The notes: generated from the sequence alone by a model not told the origin. A DNA stretch of 64,000 nucleotides from Williamsia sp. DF01-3 (GCF_023051145.1 NZ_JALKFS010000002.1:62001-126000); one strand, 5' to 3'. Positions 26,276 through 35,799 are shown, counted from the stretch's first letter. Made by a program: numbers and translations.

Positions 26276-26291
26276 ATACCCCAGGGGGTAT
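26276..26291. promoter_or_regulatory. CsoR-family operator upstream of mmpL
   Basis: ATACCCCAGGGGGTAT, 33 bases before the mmpL ATG. It lies 29 bases (about three helical turns) from the middle copy. Confidence 0.68.
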
Positions 26292-26323
26292 TCAGTCTTC
26301 ACCTAGAAAGAAGGATCGTCTCC

Positions 26324-28477
26324 ATGCCCGGCATCTCGACCACCGAACAAGAGCCCAGTTCGCCACCGAGCTCAGCGCCTGGTCTGCTGGGCCGGTGGGG
26401 TGCGGCGATGGCTGGGCGATCCCGCTGGGTCTTCGCCGTCTGGTTGTTGGTGCTCGTCGGTCTCGGGGCGGCCGCGCCATCGGTGTTTTCTTCCTTGGCC
26501 GGTGCCGGCTGGCAGGCCAACGGGTCTGAGTCCGTGCAGGTGCGGGAGCTGGCGCAGCAGCACTTCGGCGGGAACTCGTCGGCTGCGGTGCAGGTCGTCA
26601 TCCATTCTGACCGCGACACCATCAACAGCCCGGTGATGCAAGAAACGATCGCGAATGCCACGACAGTGTTCGGCGGTGACTCCCGGTTCGGAGCGGTGGT
26701 GCCCCCACAACCGGGGATGACGATCAGTCCGGATCAGCACACCGGCATCTTGATCGCCGGCGCGAATGCGAACACCGACGACATGGTGCGGGCTGTCGAC
26801 GAGGTCAAGGCGGAGCTCACCGGACTGTCCGGCGATGGTGTCGAGGTGTATCCCACAGGGGCCTCGGCCTTGTGGAGCGATTTCAATAAGGCCAACCATG
26901 ACGCAATGATCAAGGCCGAATTGTTCTCGTGGCCGGTCACTCTGGCGATCATGGTCTTGGCGTTCGGCTCGCTTGTGGCCGCGGGGCTGCCGTTGCTGCT
27001 CACCATCGCGGGGCTAATCGCGTCGGCCGGTGGCCTCGTTGTGCTCAATCAGGTGACGCCGATCTCGGTGTGGGCCATGAACTTTGCGATGATGTTCGCC
27101 CTCGCCCTGGGCATCGATTACGCACTGTTCATCGTCTCCCGATTCCGGGACGCTCTCAGACATCACACCAGCAAGGCCCATGCGGTCGCCGAAACGATGG
27201 ATACCGCCGGTAAAGCTGTGGTGCTGTCGGGCTTGACCGTGTTGGTGAGTTTATCGGCGGTGTTGTTGGTGCCGGCTCCGGCGGTGCGGACGATGGCTGT
27301 GGGCATCATGCTCGCGGTGACCTTTGTTCTCGCGGCTACGTTGACGTTGCTCCCGGCCACCCTAGGCGCACTGGGTCCGAAGGTGAACGCTGCTTCGCTC
27401 CCGTACGCCCAACGTCAGCAACATCGTTCGCCGTTGTTCGAACGGTGGGGCACGATCTTGCACAACCATCCGTGGCCGTTCGCGATCGGCTCGCTGGCGG
27501 TGTTGATTGCGCTGGCTATTCCGGTCATTGGCCTCAAGGTGGCTATGCCGTCGATCTCGGTGGTCCCCGAGGAGGCACCAGTGCGTCAGGGTTATGAACT
27601 GGTTCAGCAGCAGATGGGGGACGGTGCTCCTGGCATGCTCCAGATCGTGGCCCCCTCGGCACAGGCGCAGCAGGCTGCCACGACGGCGGCACAAACCCCT
27701 GGCATCAGCATGATCACCCCTCCGCTACCGGCGCTCGACGGCACCAACTACGTGTTGATGCAAGCACTGCCTGCGGTTGATCCCTCCGATGCCGAGCTCG
27801 GCACCATCGTCGATGACCTCCGCAACGTTCTGCCCGCTGATGCGCTGGTCGGCGGTGCGCCGGCCGAGAATCTTGATTTGCAACAGGCCCTCAACGACTA
27901 CTTCCCGCTGATTGTCGGCATCATCCTGGTTCTCGGGTTCACCTTGCTGTTGGTCTCACTGCAAGCCCCGCTGATTGCGCTGATCGGCACCGTCGTCAGC
28001 CTCCTGTCGACCGGAGCAGCGTTCGGTGTCGCCAAGCTGATCTTTCAGGACGGACACTTGTCCGGACTGCTCGGATTCACTCCGCAAGGGTTTCTCGACG
28101 GTTGGGGGCCGGTGTTCTTCTTCGCCATGATTTTCGCGATTGCCATGGACTACACCGTCTTCCTGCTCGCGACCGCCAAAGAACACTTTGAACGCACCGG
28201 CGATGCCGATACTGCGCAGATCGACGGCATGGCGCATTCGGGACGGATCATCTTCGCCGCGGCAGCGGTGATGGTCGCGGTGTTCTTCACCTTCGCACTG
28301 GCGGACCCGTTGCCGCCCAAAGAGATGGGCATCATCCTCGGTGTTGCCGTTCTGCTCGACGCAGTCCTGATCAGGCTCATGCTCCTACCAGCACTGCTCC
28401 GAATCACCGGACGGGCAGCATGGTGGTCACCGATCTGGCTTCGAAAGGTCTTGCCCGCGATCTCGTTTTCCCACTAA
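26324..28477 (+). CDS. MmpL/RND-family transporter
   Basis: 717 residues from ATG 26324 (AAGGA before it; the open frame begins earlier at 26243). Two halves of one plus five membrane helices with a large outside loop after the first and seventh helix, the MMPL pattern. The proton-relay style GIDYALFIVSRFRD occurs in the first half and AMDYTVFLLATAKEHF in the second. Substrate unknown: MmpLs move lipids, siderophores or drugs. Control by a CsoR-family repressor and the company of DUF2892 and DUF302 suggest a role in metal or sulfur stress. Confidence 0.88.
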   Translation: MPGISTTEQEPSSPPSSAPGLLGRWGAAMAGRSRWVFAVWLLVLVGLGAAAPSVFSSLAGAGWQANGSESVQVRELAQQHFGGNSSAAVQVVIHSDRDTINSPVMQETIANATTVFGGDSRFGAVVPPQPGMTISPDQHTGILIAGANANTDDMVRAVDEVKAELTGLSGDGVEVYPTGASALWSDFNKANHDAMIKAELFSWPVTLAIMVLAFGSLVAAGLPLLLTIAGLIASAGGLVVLNQVTPISVWAMNFAMMFALALGIDYALFIVSRFRDALRHHTSKAHAVAETMDTAGKAVVLSGLTVLVSLSAVLLVPAPAVRTMAVGIMLAVTFVLAATLTLLPATLGALGPKVNAASLPYAQRQQHRSPLFERWGTILHNHPWPFAIGSLAVLIALAIPVIGLKVAMPSISVVPEEAPVRQGYELVQQQMGDGAPGMLQIVAPSAQAQQAATTAAQTPGISMITPPLPALDGTNYVLMQALPAVDPSDAELGTIVDDLRNVLPADALVGGAPAENLDLQQALNDYFPLIVGIILVLGFTLLLVSLQAPLIALIGTVVSLLSTGAAFGVAKLIFQDGHLSGLLGFTPQGFLDGWGPVFFFAMIFAIAMDYTVFLLATAKEHFERTGDADTAQIDGMAHSGRIIFAAAAVMVAVFFTFALADPLPPKEMGIILGVAVLLDAVLIRLMLLPALLRITGRAAWWSPIWLRKVLPAISFSH

Positions 28478-28503
28478 GCACCCACCAGAAAGGCCTCTAC
28501 CCG

Positions 28504-28734
28504 ATGAACACCCGAACAACTTCCGCTAGGTGGACGGTCGACCGAGCAGTGCCACTTCTGGCAGGATTCATGATTCTCGTGAGCCTGGCCCTGGCTACTG
28601 GCCTGTCGACCTGGTGGCTGCTGCTGACCGCCTTCGTAGCAGTGAACCTGCTGCTCTTCGCTGCTGTTGGCTGGTGCCCGGCCAGCCTGCTGATGCACCG
28701 CCTGGGACTACCACGCCGCACCGAACTCCGCTGA
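28504..28734 (+). CDS. DUF2892 (YgaP-like) inner-membrane protein
   Basis: 76 residues, two helices (LLAGFMILVSLALATGL and WWLLLTAFVAVNLLLFAAV) and a GWCPASLLMHRLGL end, which matches DUF2892. In other bacteria this module is fused to or beside rhodaneses and CstR-type regulators in sulfide detoxification. ATG 28504 follows AGAAAGG. It lies 26 bases after mmpL. Confidence 0.78.
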   Translation: MNTRTTSARWTVDRAVPLLAGFMILVSLALATGLSTWWLLLTAFVAVNLLLFAAVGWCPASLLMHRLGLPRRTELR

Positions 28735-28772
28735 ATCCGAACACGTACACCCCGCCCGGAAGGAAAACTATT

Positions 28773-29183
28773 ATGGCACTGGCCATCTCCACCGTCCTCA
28801 ACCTCCCGTTCGATGAGGCAGTCGCACGAACCCGCGCCGCACTGTCCGACCAAGGTTTTGGGATCCTCACCGAGATCAACGTCAAAGACACTCTGAAAAC
28901 AAAGATCGATGCGGACATGGAAAATTACCTGATCCTGGGCGCCTGTAATCCATCTTTGGCCCATCGCGCACTGGGGGTCAGCCGGCAGATCGGCCTGCTG
29001 TTGCCCTGCAACGTCGTGGTCCGCACCGACCCCACCAATCCATCGAACTCGGTCGTCGAAGCGATGAATCCCGACCTGATGGTCGAGGTCTCCGGGGTCG
29101 CCGAACTTGCGCCGGTGGCCACCGATGCGTCCGCCAAACTCTCGGCCACTATCGCCGCATTGGAAGCCATAGCCTCCGCGTGA
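28773..29183 (+). CDS. DUF302-domain protein
   Basis: 136 residues from ATG 28773 behind AAGGAAAA. The DUF302 pattern is clear: FDEAVARTRAALSDQGFGIL, YLILGACNPSLAHRAL and IGLLLPCNVVVRTD. DUF302 proteins are small, of unknown biochemistry, and often accompany metal or thiol stress genes. The conserved cysteines in ACNP and PCNV could carry a thiol reaction. Last gene of the mmpL operon. Confidence 0.85.
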   Translation: MALAISTVLNLPFDEAVARTRAALSDQGFGILTEINVKDTLKTKIDADMENYLILGACNPSLAHRALGVSRQIGLLLPCNVVVRTDPTNPSNSVVEAMNPDLMVEVSGVAELAPVATDASAKLSATIAALEAIASA

Positions 29184-29365
29184 GCAAACACATCTAGCAG
29201 TCCGCGATCTGAGGAGTACCTACGAGCGCAGTCACGTTCTGTTGACCCGGCATGCCCGTTCGCCTCCTCGGCATCATGTTGGCGCAGAACCGCGTTGGAC
29301 CAGTGGCATGACGGTGGTGGTGAAAGTGATCGGAGCGGCATAGGTAAAGCCCAGTATTGCTCACG
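29184..29365. other. Intergenic, no gene seen
   Basis: Together with 29588-29741 this makes a gene-poor stretch between the MmpL operon and the BlaI-type block. Nothing is recognised apart from the ANTAR-like ORF. Confidence 0.35.
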
Positions 29366-29587
29366 TCAGGGGCGGCCCATCGGGGCCGTGGTCATGACCA
29401 CCCACGCTGCGTCGGGCACGCTGATCTTCGAACTAATCGCCATGGCGTGCAGCAGCTCGAGGCCTTCGGTGGAGGACGCGTTGTTGTATTCCATCAGCAT
29501 GCCGACGGCGACTGCGATCGTGCAACTGACCTCGAGGGCCGCGCGAACCTCATCGCCGTCCATGGGGTCCTGTCCGTTGATAGCCAA
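29366..29587 (-). pseudogene. ANTAR-like RNA-binding domain, short or truncated
   Basis: The minus strand reads EVRAALEVSCTIAVAVGMLM, then ASSTEGLELLHAMAISS and VPDAAWVVM, which resembles the three-helix ANTAR domain that acts in antitermination. No sensor (GAF or receiver) domain precedes it: a TAG closes the frame about 30 residues upstream. A short stand-alone protein starting at TTG 29587 is possible, but a remnant is likelier. Confidence 0.4.
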
Positions 29588-29741
29588 CGAAGAGAACTCC
29601 TCGCCCGCTTCAGTGTGCGCCCCACGGGCGACGTGGGCGGTGACCTACCGGAAACAGGGGAGTTCATCAGATCAGAGAGCGTCACTGAGCTATGCGCAGA
29701 CCCCCACCGCAGCGAGGCCTGAGGGTGTACCGCCTTCGGCT

Positions 29742-29764
29742 AACTACTACTTCGTATAGTAGTT
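29742..29764. promoter_or_regulatory. BlaI-type operator A, upstream of copC
   Basis: AACTACTA-N7-TAGTAGTT, a perfect 8-bp inverted repeat. The right arm contains TATAGT (29755-29760), a likely -10 box, and the start codon at 29772 follows eight bases later, so transcripts may be nearly leaderless. Confidence 0.7.
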
Positions 29765-29771
29765 TCGCGGC

Positions 29772-30557
29772 GTGGGACAACACGAATCTGGACGCGCGTC
29801 ATGGCTGGTGACTGTAGGAAGGCTGGTCGCGATTGCCGCGCTCGCCGCAGTGGGCTCGTTGCTGCTGGGTGTGGGGCAGGCGTCGGCGCATAGTGCGCTG
29901 ACATCGTCGACCCCGACCGATGGGGCGGTCCTGGAACAGGCTCCGGCAACGATTGATTTGGTGTTCAACCAGTCCATCTCCAAAAATTTTGCCGAGGTAG
30001 CGGTCCTGAGCACTGATAGCGAGCCGGTGCAGGTATCTGCCCCGGCGGTCACCGGAGCGCAGGTCAGTGTCAAGGTGCAAACCGCTCTGGGTTCGGGCGC
30101 CTACACCGTGAACTACCGGGTGGTCTCTGCGGATGGACACCCGATCACGGGCCAGGTCGCTTTTTCGGTGGCCCCGTCGTCGTCAGCGCCGACCGCGTCG
30201 GTGCCCTCGGCGACAGGTGTTGAACCGCCACCGCCAGCGGGCACGGTGACGGGTGTGCCGGCGACAACAAGTCCGTCAACAGGTTTGCATCCCGGCGATG
30301 ACCCCGAGGGCAAGCTGGCAGATAACTGGGTGGTGGTGGTTGTGATCGTTCTGGTCGTGGCGGGGTTGGGCGCGATTGCGCTGCTGTTGGTGCTGCACTC
30401 CCGCGATGACCACGACAAGGATGACCACAACAAGGCAGTCCCACCGCCGGCAGAGCCAACAGCGGCGACACCGCACACCCCGACATCGCCAACCCCTGAC
30501 TCTGATCAGCCTCCGAAGGGCGACAGGTCAGGACACGATGGTGCAGAAGAGGGCTGA
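29772..30557 (+). CDS. copC: CopC-domain copper-binding protein, membrane-anchored
   Basis: 261 residues. A signal peptide ends in QASA, leaving His as first mature residue (HSALTSSTPTDG), the CopC Cu(II) ligand. The second site is present as VVSADGHPITGQV with Asp and His. A Pro/Ser linker leads to one membrane helix (WVVVVVIVLVVAGLGAIALL) and a charged, His-rich tail (HSRDDHDKDDHN). CopC proteins bind copper outside the membrane for uptake or delivery. It starts at GTG 29772 directly behind operator A. Its end overlaps the convergent M56 gene by about 30 bases. Confidence 0.87.
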   Translation: MGQHESGRASWLVTVGRLVAIAALAAVGSLLLGVGQASAHSALTSSTPTDGAVLEQAPATIDLVFNQSISKNFAEVAVLSTDSEPVQVSAPAVTGAQVSVKVQTALGSGAYTVNYRVVSADGHPITGQVAFSVAPSSSAPTASVPSATGVEPPPPAGTVTGVPATTSPSTGLHPGDDPEGKLADNWVVVVVIVLVVAGLGAIALLLVLHSRDDHDKDDHNKAVPPPAEPTAATPHTPTSPTPDSDQPPKGDRSGHDGAEEG

Positions 30558-31498
30558 GAGCGCGGCCATGGTCGCCACTGCGGCGGTGGCCGCGATGGCC
30601 GCGGGCATCACGGCGTACGCGGTGTAGGTCAACGCGGTCGGGTGCGGGGCGAGGGGAGCACCCAGGGTGCGTAGTCGGCGGTCGGTGGTGGTGTGGGCTC
30701 TGTGCGTGGCGCAGCCTGGCTGGGGCCGGGGGTGATTGTGCTTTGTTGTTGTTCGATAACCCGGCTCAACGCTGACCGTAGGACTGCGGCGCCACTGGCG
30801 GTGGCGGCGGTCTGATCGGCGTCGAGTTCGACCAGGGCCGCGATCGCGGTCGGCGCTTGGGTCATCAACGGCACGAACGGCAGCGCGCAGGCCAGCACTT
30901 CGCAGACTGCGAGGATGCGGTGGTGGCGGCCGTTGAGGTGGGCCCTTTCGTGGTCGAGTACGGCTTGAGCCTCTGAGGAGGTCAAACACTTTTTCAGGCC
31001 TTCGGTGGCGACGACGAATCCGGGGTTGCCGGCGATGCTGTAGGCGAAGGGCAATGGATGATCGAGCCACAGGATCGGGTACGGCCCGTCCTGCTGGCCG
31101 GTGCGCGCCAGCACGGTGACGATGTCGTGGTGGTAGTCCAGTAGTTGAAGGCGCGAGCGACGGTGGCGACTGCTGACGATCGCGACCCGAACCGCGATAT
31201 AGGAAGCCACGGCCACTGCGACCGAGATGATGATCTCGGTGACCCAGGGGCGCATGGTGTGTTGCGCTGAGCTCAAACAGCGGATCCACACGTCGGTGAG
31301 GCTTTCTCCGGGAGCGTGGCGGGGCCAGGCGGCCACGACCACCGCCGAGACGGCGAGGAGGAAGAACGCGGCGATGCTGCCCAGCCAGAGCGCGACCATC
31401 GACCTGGGCGCGGTGGTCGCCAGGGGACGCAGCAATAGCCGCGGCATCAGCACTGCGATCAGTGCCGCGGCCAGTCCCAGGGTGAGGGCCAGGGTCAC
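30528..31498 (-). pseudogene. M56-family (BlaR1-like) membrane metalloprotease, frameshifted
   Basis: The main frame begins at 31498, overlapping the blaI stop. It has three membrane helices, the zinc motif HERAH (LDHERAHLNGRHH) and the downstream acidic ligand region ELDAD. Near 30690-30760 the frame is lost by one base. The other frame then carries TTTDRRLRTLGAPLAPHPTA and a last helix ending in SALFCTIVS, just like the intact paralogue at 39284-40261; corrected length 323 versus 325. Such proteins (Rv1845c type) lack the penicillin-sensor domain of BlaR1 and are thought to inactivate BlaI by cleavage. Confidence 0.8.
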
Positions 31499-31857
31499 CG
31501 CCGAGCCTGCTTGGTGCGAAGACTTTTCCGTAGAGCGTCTTGTTCTGCGGGGGTGGCGGTTTGGGCGAAATGCATCAGCACTGCCGCCGAATCGTCACTG
31601 CGATCGAGGATGTCTCGCAGGGCCTGGGAGGTGGCTTCTTCCCTGGTCTGCACCGGTGAGTACAGGTACGCACGGCTCACCTTGGCGCGGTTGAGGAAGC
31701 CCTTGGTGTGCAGGTTCGTCACGACGGTCAAGATGGTGGTGTACGCCAACTGCCGATCTGCGAGGGCGTCGAGGATGTCGTGCACCGACTGCGGTTGCGG
31801 TCCGGCGCTCCACAGGACGTCCATGACGTCCGCTTCGAGTGCTCCCAGCCGTTTCAT
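31495..31857 (-). CDS. blaI: BlaI/MecI/CopY-family repressor
   Basis: 120 residues from ATG 31857. The winged-helix part reads LGALEADVMDVLWSAG and RQLAYTTILTVVTNLHTKGF, then RAYLYSPV; the C-terminal dimer helices hold AAVLMHFAQTATPAEQDAL, much like mycobacterial BlaI (Rv1846c). BlaI/MecI proteins bind TACTA-type dyads; ten TACTA-N7-TAGTA sites lie within 20 kb. Followed by its M56 partner with a four-base overlap. Operator B at 32149 lies about 290 bases upstream and serves the divergent Ldt gene; whether it also controls blaI is open. Confidence 0.88.
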   Translation of the reverse strand: MKRLGALEADVMDVLWSAGPQPQSVHDILDALADRQLAYTTILTVVTNLHTKGFLNRAKVSRAYLYSPVQTREEATSQALRDILDRSDDSAAVLMHFAQTATPAEQDALRKSLRTKQARR

Positions 31858-32148
31858 ACCTTTATTGTCTCTGCCACGTCGGGGCCCGTCCACCGAGGCT
31901 CATCCGACCTCGACGCCGCAGCTGCCTAACCATTGCACCGGATCGAGTTTTCTGTGCCGCCCTCCATCGGTTCCACTGCCGCACCCGACGGCAAACTCCC
32001 ACCACCGCGTGGTGCGGTGGCGCACCGTCTCGTTACCGCAAGTGGATAGCCGGCAATTCCCGACCTTGGTTCAATCAGGGTTGAGATCCCGTAACGTGGC
32101 CTGTCGAATGTTTTCGTCGGTGTCCGGTATGTCCGCTCTGGTTCCGTA

Positions 32149-32171
32149 AACTACTAATCGTCCTAGTAGTC
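32149..32171. promoter_or_regulatory. BlaI-type operator B, upstream of the second Ldt
   Basis: AACTACTA-N7-TAGTAGTC, 21 bases before the GTG start of the L,D-transpeptidase. Confidence 0.7.
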
Positions 32172-32191
32172 ACGACGGAGGAGTGTTCTTA

Positions 32192-33454
32192 GTGCCGACG
32201 CAGCGGTCTGGGTGGAATGGGGTGCAGCTCAATCGCCGGAGTGTGCTCGTGGCCGGGGCCGGCGCGCTGATCACTGGCGTGGCAGCAGCGTGCTCTTCCA
32301 GTAACGGGGGATCCTCCTCACCGCCGTCGCGTTCGGGGGCGTCGGCATCGGTGGACGCGCCCGCCGTGACATTTGCTCCCGCGCCCGGTGCCCGCGATGT
32401 CGACCCGCTCACCGCGGTGATGGTGACCGTCACCGGCGGCACCCTGGCGGAGGTGGTGATGACCAACGACGACGGTCGCCTCATCCCAGGGATCATGACC
32501 CCCGACCGGCTGACATGGAAACCCGATACGCCGTTGGGCTACAACAAAACCTATGAGCTGGTCGCAACAAGTACCGACGCCCAAGGCCGGACCGCCGACC
32601 ACACCAGTGCGTTCACCACGGTCGCACCGAACAACCTGACGCAACCGTCGCTGTTGACGACTGGCGGCGGCACGCTCAGTTCCGGACGCGCCTACGGGGT
32701 AGGGCTGGTGGTGGCCGTACGGTTCGATGAGCCGATCACCGACCGGGCCGCGGCCCAACGAGCGCTGTCAGTGCAGACCGAGCCGGCGGTCGAAGGGCAA
32801 TGGAACTGGATCGATGATCAGACCGCGCACTACCGGCCCCGCGACTACTACGCACCGGGCACCGCGGTCACCGTGGCAGCCGACGTCTACGGAGTGGACC
32901 TGGGCAACGGACTATACGGCCAAGAAGACGTGCGCGTGTCCTTCACGATCGGCGATGCCCACGTCTCGATTGCCGATGACACCACCAAGCAGGTATCGGT
33001 GTACGCCAACGGGGAACTGGTGCGCACCATGCCGACCTCGATGGGCCGCGGCGGCACCGAAACGGTGAACGGCCGCACCATCCACTTTTGGACTCAGCCG
33101 GGCATCTACACCGTCCTGGACAAGGCCAATCCGGTCATCATGGACTCCTCCACCTACGGGCTACCGGTGAACTCTCGACTCGGATATCGCCAATCGATCA
33201 ACTACGCCACCCGCATCAGCAACGACGGTATCTACTTGCACGAGCTCGTCGATACCATTGCCCAGCAAGGCAATACCAACATGTCCGCCGGCTGTCTGAA
33301 CCTCAACCCCGACAACGCCCGGTGGTTCTACGACTTCTCGGTCACCGGCGACGTTGTGGAAGTGCGCAACACCGGCGGGCCTGCCTTGGAACTGTGGCAA
33401 AACGGCGACTGGAGCGTGCCCTGGGACACCTGGGTAGCCGGCAGCGCGCTCTAA
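32192..33454 (+). CDS. L,D-transpeptidase, Tat-type lipoprotein signal
   Basis: 420 residues. GTG 32192 is chosen because GGAGGAG lies eight bases before it; an in-frame GTG at 32183 overlaps that site. The signal NRRSVLVAGAGALITGVAAAC combines a twin arginine with a lipobox, unlike the Sec-type signal of the paralogue at 20937. Two Ig-like domains precede a YkuD domain. The catalytic block is again H-x14-S-A-G-C, lacking the His of SHGC. Over the last ~165 residues only about ten differ from the first Ldt, while the N-terminal half is much more divergent. It is under a BlaI-type site, the other under a CsoR-type site. Confidence 0.9.
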   Translation: MPTQRSGWNGVQLNRRSVLVAGAGALITGVAAACSSSNGGSSSPPSRSGASASVDAPAVTFAPAPGARDVDPLTAVMVTVTGGTLAEVVMTNDDGRLIPGIMTPDRLTWKPDTPLGYNKTYELVATSTDAQGRTADHTSAFTTVAPNNLTQPSLLTTGGGTLSSGRAYGVGLVVAVRFDEPITDRAAAQRALSVQTEPAVEGQWNWIDDQTAHYRPRDYYAPGTAVTVAADVYGVDLGNGLYGQEDVRVSFTIGDAHVSIADDTTKQVSVYANGELVRTMPTSMGRGGTETVNGRTIHFWTQPGIYTVLDKANPVIMDSSTYGLPVNSRLGYRQSINYATRISNDGIYLHELVDTIAQQGNTNMSAGCLNLNPDNARWFYDFSVTGDVVEVRNTGGPALELWQNGDWSVPWDTWVAGSAL

Positions 33455-33456
33455 TT

Positions 33457-33478
33457 CGTGCCGCTCCGCGCGGGCACG
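33457..33478 (+). terminator. Hairpin after the second Ldt
   Basis: CGTGCC and GGCACG pair across ten bases, three bases after the stop. No T-run; moderate support. Confidence 0.4.
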
Positions 33479-33513
33479 CCGTCTGTCCGTGGGTGTGAAT
33501 ACACCCCGAACAA

Positions 33514-33536
33514 AACTACTATTGTGCGTAGTAGTT
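33514..33536. promoter_or_regulatory. BlaI-type operator C, upstream of ccdA
   Basis: AACTACTA-N7-TAGTAGTT, perfect 8-bp arms, 47 bases before the ccdA start. Confidence 0.7.
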
Positions 33537-33583
33537 AGGGTGGTCGTGTCCGGTGTGTGCACGAAACAGCGAGGAGGGCGCAG

Positions 33584-34389
33584 GTGTCCGACTTTGCGGT
33601 GGCCGGGGTAGGCGAGGCGTTCTCGACCGCAGCGGCCGGTGGGCCGCTGCTTCTGGCGCTGGGTGCATGCCTGGCGGCCGGACTCATCTCGTTCGCCTCA
33701 CCCTGTGTCATTCCGCTCGTGCCCGGGTATGTGTCCTATCTCGTCGGCATTTCCGCAGGCGGAAACTCCCCGGAGGCGGACGGTCATGCGCTGCAGGGTA
33801 TTCGGCGGTTCCGGGTGGCCGGTGCTGCACTATTGTTTGTCGCCGGGTTCACTGTGGTGTTCGTGTTGGCCACCGCCACCATTTTTGGTGTCACCTCGAC
33901 GTTGATCGTCAATCGCGAGATTCTTCAGCGCGTCGGTGGCGTCATCACCATTGTGATGGGGCTGGTGTTTATCGGTGCTTTTCCTGTCCTGCAACGGGAG
34001 GCGCGGTTTCATCCTCGTCAGGTATCGCACCTGGTGGGTGCCCCGCTGTTGGGCGGGGTGTTCGCTTTGGGGTGGACCCCGTGTCTGGGGCCGACGCTGG
34101 CGGCGATCATCGCCACCGCCAGCGGTACCGCTGACACCACCGCGGCTCGGGGGTGGCGATGATCGTGGCGTACTGCCTGGGTTTGGGGCTGCCGTTCGTG
34201 GCGATGGCGTTTGGCTCGGCGTGGGCGGTGCGGGCTGTGGGCGTGTTGCGGCGCAATTCGCGGCGCATCCAGATAGTGGGCGGGCTGCTGATGGTGGCGG
34301 TGGGTATCGCGCTGATCACCGGCATCTGGGACCACTTTGTGGTGTGGGTCCGGGACATGTTCATCACCGACACCACCCTGCCGATCTAA
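33584..34389 (+). pseudogene. ccdA: CcdA-type cytochrome c biogenesis/thiol-transfer membrane protein, frameshifted
   Basis: GTG 33584 follows GAGGAGGG. The frame holds [20 protein letters not shown] and [14 protein letters not shown], the two cysteine-containing helices that pass electrons from thioredoxin across the membrane. At a five-G run (34149-34153) one base is missing; adding it joins [20 protein letters not shown] and yields a 268-residue CcdA with six helices. CcdA keeps apocytochrome c thiols reduced together with TlpA/ResA proteins, of which the block has two intact examples. If the lesion is real, the electron supply of this module is lost. Confidence 0.82.
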
Positions 34390-34429
34390 CCCCACCCCAG
34401 GCGCGCGTGCGTCGGTGAGGAGTACGAGG

Positions 34430-35080
34430 TCAGCCCAGAGTGGACCAGTACCACCAGAACTCGATGATGATGAGCGTGAGGATGCTCAGCGCCCACACGA
34501 CCGGGACCACCGAGTGCACACTGATCAATGCATCGACCAGACGCCGTGCCCGGCCCCTGACGATCATCTGGTCAAGGTTGCGCAGGGTGACGTACCAGAA
34601 CGCCACCACCACCACGATCCATACCGCCATGCAATACGGGCACAGCGCCCCGATCTCGTACAAGCTCTGCACGATCAGCCAATGGACGAACACCACGGCC
34701 GCGCTCAACCCCACCTGGGTGCTGATCCATATCCAGGCGGGAGTGGCGGGGGTGAGCAGCACTGCGATCGCGAGGACAGCGGTGAACCCGGCGATACCCA
34801 GCAGAGAATTGGGAAAACCGAACACCGCAGCCTGCGGGGTATCCATGATCGACCCGCAGTTCACAATGGGGTTGAGGCTGCAGGTGGGGGTGTAGTCCGG
34901 GTCGGTGGCCAGCTCGAACTTTTCCACCGTCAGCGTGAACGCTGCGATCAGGCCGATGACCCCGCACACGCCCAGCACCCACCGAAGCAACCGCGGAAAC
35001 AGCACAGCGCGTCCCCCAGGATCGTTCCGCACACCTGGATCATCACCGGTGCCGGACAGGTGCGACGACATCGAAGTCAC
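34430..35080 (-). CDS. Vitamin K epoxide reductase (VKOR)-family protein
   Basis: 216 residues, five membrane helices. The two redox pairs of VKOR are visible: CSLNPIVNCGSIM (about 66-78) and CPYC (about 147-150). Bacterial VKORs reoxidise DsbA with quinone as acceptor, replacing DsbB in mycobacteria. The start GTG overlaps the stop of the DsbA-like gene, so the pair is translated together. An ATG at 35071 is an alternative start. Confidence 0.9.
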   Translation of the reverse strand: MTSMSSHLSGTGDDPGVRNDPGGRAVLFPRLLRWVLGVCGVIGLIAAFTLTVEKFELATDPDYTPTCSLNPIVNCGSIMDTPQAAVFGFPNSLLGIAGFTAVLAIAVLLTPATPAWIWISTQVGLSAAVVFVHWLIVQSLYEIGALCPYCMAVWIVVVVAFWYVTLRNLDQMIVRGRARRLVDALISVHSVVPVVWALSILTLIIIEFWWYWSTLG

Positions 35081-35715
35081 TGTGCCAGAGCGTCGTTCAA
35101 TGCGGCCTTGAGTTGATCGTAGCTGCCGGCCTCCACCTCAGCGTCGTCAATGAAGAAGGTTGGGGTGCCGCGGACCCCCAGTTCGGCGCCGTCGCGCAGG
35201 TCGGCATCGATGCGCGCCCGTGTGGCCGAGGATGTGTAGTCGGCCTGGAACTGAGTCATGTCCAGGCCGAGGTCGGCGGCGTAGGACGCGAACAAATCAT
35301 CCAACGGCACCTGCTGTTCACCCCACTGTTTTTGGCTGTCGAACATCTTCCGGTACATCGCCTCAAACCGGCCCTGGTTCGCAGCCGCGACCACCGCCCG
35401 CGCCGCCCGGTCGGCGTTGAAATGGCCCGGCAACGGAAAGTATCGAACCACGAACGTGACCCTGTCACCGTACGTTTGGCGCAGTTGCTCCACGGCGGGG
35501 TACATGGCCCCACACGCCTCACATTCAAAGTCTAGGAACTCGACGAACGTGGCCTCAGAGTCCGCCGGCGAGGTCAACCGTTGCGAGTCCGAACGCACCA
35601 CCGCGCCGTCGGACTCGGTAGCGGTGTCACCGGCCCGGGTCACCACGAACACTGCGGTCAAAGCCAGGCAGAATGCAAACACCACCCCCAAGGTGACCTT
35701 AACGCTACGGCTCAT
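35077..35715 (-). CDS. DsbA-family thioredoxin-fold oxidoreductase, membrane-anchored
   Basis: 212 residues with an N-terminal signal anchor (VTLGVVFAFCLALTAVFVV). The active site is CEAC within FLDFECEACGAMYP, the cis-Pro loop RGTPTFFI, typical of DsbA/mycobacterial DsbF-DsbA2 proteins (DSBA_Thioredoxin_4). It should oxidise exported cysteines and be recycled by the VKOR encoded directly after it. Operator D lies 65 bases upstream and is shared with the divergent ctaG gene. Confidence 0.9.
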   Translation of the reverse strand: MSRSVKVTLGVVFAFCLALTAVFVVTRAGDTATESDGAVVRSDSQRLTSPADSEATFVEFLDFECEACGAMYPAVEQLRQTYGDRVTFVVRYFPLPGHFNADRAARAVVAAANQGRFEAMYRKMFDSQKQWGEQQVPLDDLFASYAADLGLDMTQFQADYTSSATRARIDADLRDGAELGVRGTPTFFIDDAEVEAGSYDQLKAALNDALAQ

Positions 35716-35780
35716 CAGCAGGCCCCGGTCACAGCAACACCACCGCGGTACACAGTCAAGTCATCGCTCCTCACTTCGTG

Positions 35781-35799
35781 CTACTACGATGCTTAGTAG
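35781..35799. promoter_or_regulatory. BlaI-type operator D between dsbA/VKOR and ctaG
   Basis: CTACTA-N7-TAGTAG in the divergent promoter region, positioned to control both transcripts. Confidence 0.68.

Noticed and set aside
33584-34389. Programmed frameshifting at G runs in ccdA and similar genes
   Set aside because: The runs lack a consistent slippery heptamer and stimulatory hairpin, and unrelated genes are affected; sequencing error or mutation is simpler.
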